From NCBI RefSeq assembly GCF_030816895.1, contig NZ_JAUSYL010000001.1:2480001-2544000 (forward strand): a stretch of 64,000 bases of DNA, read 5' to 3'. This document shows, piece after piece, positions 63,630 to 64,000 of the stretch. The position numbers and the translations under genes are program-made. How positions within the stretch are numbered: the stretch's first letter is position 1; each line of letters begins with the position of its first letter. This DNA is from Clavibacter sp. B3I6. GTDB lineage: Bacteria; Actinomycetota; Actinomycetes; Actinomycetales; Microbacteriaceae. The notes below the pieces were generated by a model. It saw nothing but the letters and a program-made list of their open reading frames with translations. It was not told where the DNA came from and did no database searches.

Positions 63630-64000
63630 TCACGCGGGCTGGGCGGCGATGCGCTCCTTGGCGACGTCGATCGCGAGCGCGGAGCTCTCGAGCTGGTCGC
63701 TCGGCAGGCCCTCGCGCGTGCGGAGCGTGTACGCGTCCTCGAAGTCGCTCAGCGCGTGGCGGTAGTCGCCGCGGTCGAAGTGCACCTTGCCGCGGTGCTG
63801 CAGCGCGAACGCCTCCAGTGCGTACCACTCGTGCGCGCGGGCCTCGTCGACGCAGCCGCCGAGGTCCTGCAGCGCGATGTCGAGCTTGCCCTGGTACTGC
63901 TGCACCTGCGCGCGGCGGATGCGGCACGCGAGCAGCGTCTCCCGGTCGCCCGTGAAGCGCGCCTGGCGCACGGCCGCGTTCGCCATGTCCCACGCCTCGT
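63630..64000 (-). CDS. Hypothetical TPR-like protein, 5' end outside window
   Basis: About 123 codons of a helical-repeat protein: RRAQVQQYQGKLDIALQDL, then ALEAFALQHRGKVHFDRGDYRHALSDFEDAYTLR in two overlapping TPR-like pairs (given by position 30-95). The frame stays open past base 64000 (EAWDMANAAV), so an internal Met at 63986 is probably not the start. Function unknown. Confidence 0.7.
   Translation of the reverse strand, partial: EAWDMANAAVRQARFTGDRETLLACRIRRAQVQQYQGKLDIALQDLGGCVDEARAHEWYALEAFALQHRGKVHFDRGDYRHALSDFEDAYTLRTREGLPSDQLESSALAIDVAKERIAAQPA

Overview
The window is about 74% GC and almost fully coding, with third positions nearly all G or C. It carries an actinobacterial cytochrome c oxidase subunit 4, a SigB/SigF-type sigma factor, an ANTAR regulator, PspC, Lhr next to Nei, and plant-polysaccharide hydrolases. 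Together these point to a Microbacteriaceae chromosome, most likely Clavibacter or a close plant-associated relative. The genus is inferred from gene content and style, not from a marker gene. No tRNA, rRNA, IS element, prophage or CRISPR array was found, and no gap between genes exceeds 300 bases.

Layout. (1) 1-8.6 kb: plant cell-wall sugar locus with a GH127 beta-L-arabinofuranosidase (cut by the window edge), a GH35 beta-galactosidase, a CUT1 ABC importer without its own ATPase, and two LacI regulators. One LacI has a perfect palindromic operator inside its promoter. A 16-codon relic of another permease lies upstream of GH127. (2) 8.6-14.5 kb: a GT9 glycosyltransferase, a secreted DUF1023 hydrolase, a tandem pair of secreted GH26 mannanase-like enzymes, and a DUF5519 protein. 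(3) 14.6-21.4 kb: a tightly overlapping minus-strand operon for ADP-heptose synthesis and transfer. It contains a GmhB-GT9 fusion, a glycosyltransferase, a GT4-GmhA fusion, HldE (frameshifted here) and an SDR. (4) 21.6-30 kb: membrane protein plus EEP nuclease/phosphatase, a MacB-like ABC exporter divergent from a two-component system across a 26-bp inverted repeat, an ArsR/EamA pair with a histidine-rich tail, and a class A beta-lactamase lipoprotein. (5) 30-39 kb: DedA, a frameshifted GT9, LD-carboxypeptidase, an orphan response regulator facing GlsB, a ferritin-like protein, a TIM-barrel/ThuA/Gfo-Idh sugar group and a frameshifted nitroreductase. (6) 39-49 kb: CtaF, serine hydrolase, catalase, wall-anchored amidase, PspC, ANTAR, sigma factor and APC permease. 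(7) 49-64 kb: mostly housekeeping genes, including nei-lhr, an esterase, DUF4916, TetR, a DEAD-box helicase, DUF1684, EVE, ComB-like, DUF427, CGNR and SprT proteins.

The most interesting system is the heptose operon. All three enzyme families that turn sedoheptulose-7-phosphate into ADP-heptose are present, two of them fused to glycosyltransferases, in a Gram-positive that makes no LPS. Two further GT9 (heptosyltransferase-family) genes lie elsewhere in the window. Four genes carry small insertions that break the frame (hldE, eamA tail, second GT9, nitroreductase). Three of these are an extra C in a C-rich run, so assembly error must be excluded before calling them pseudogenes. Many genes without a Shine-Dalgarno sequence have a -10-like hexamer ending about 6 bases before the start codon, which suggests widespread leaderless transcription.
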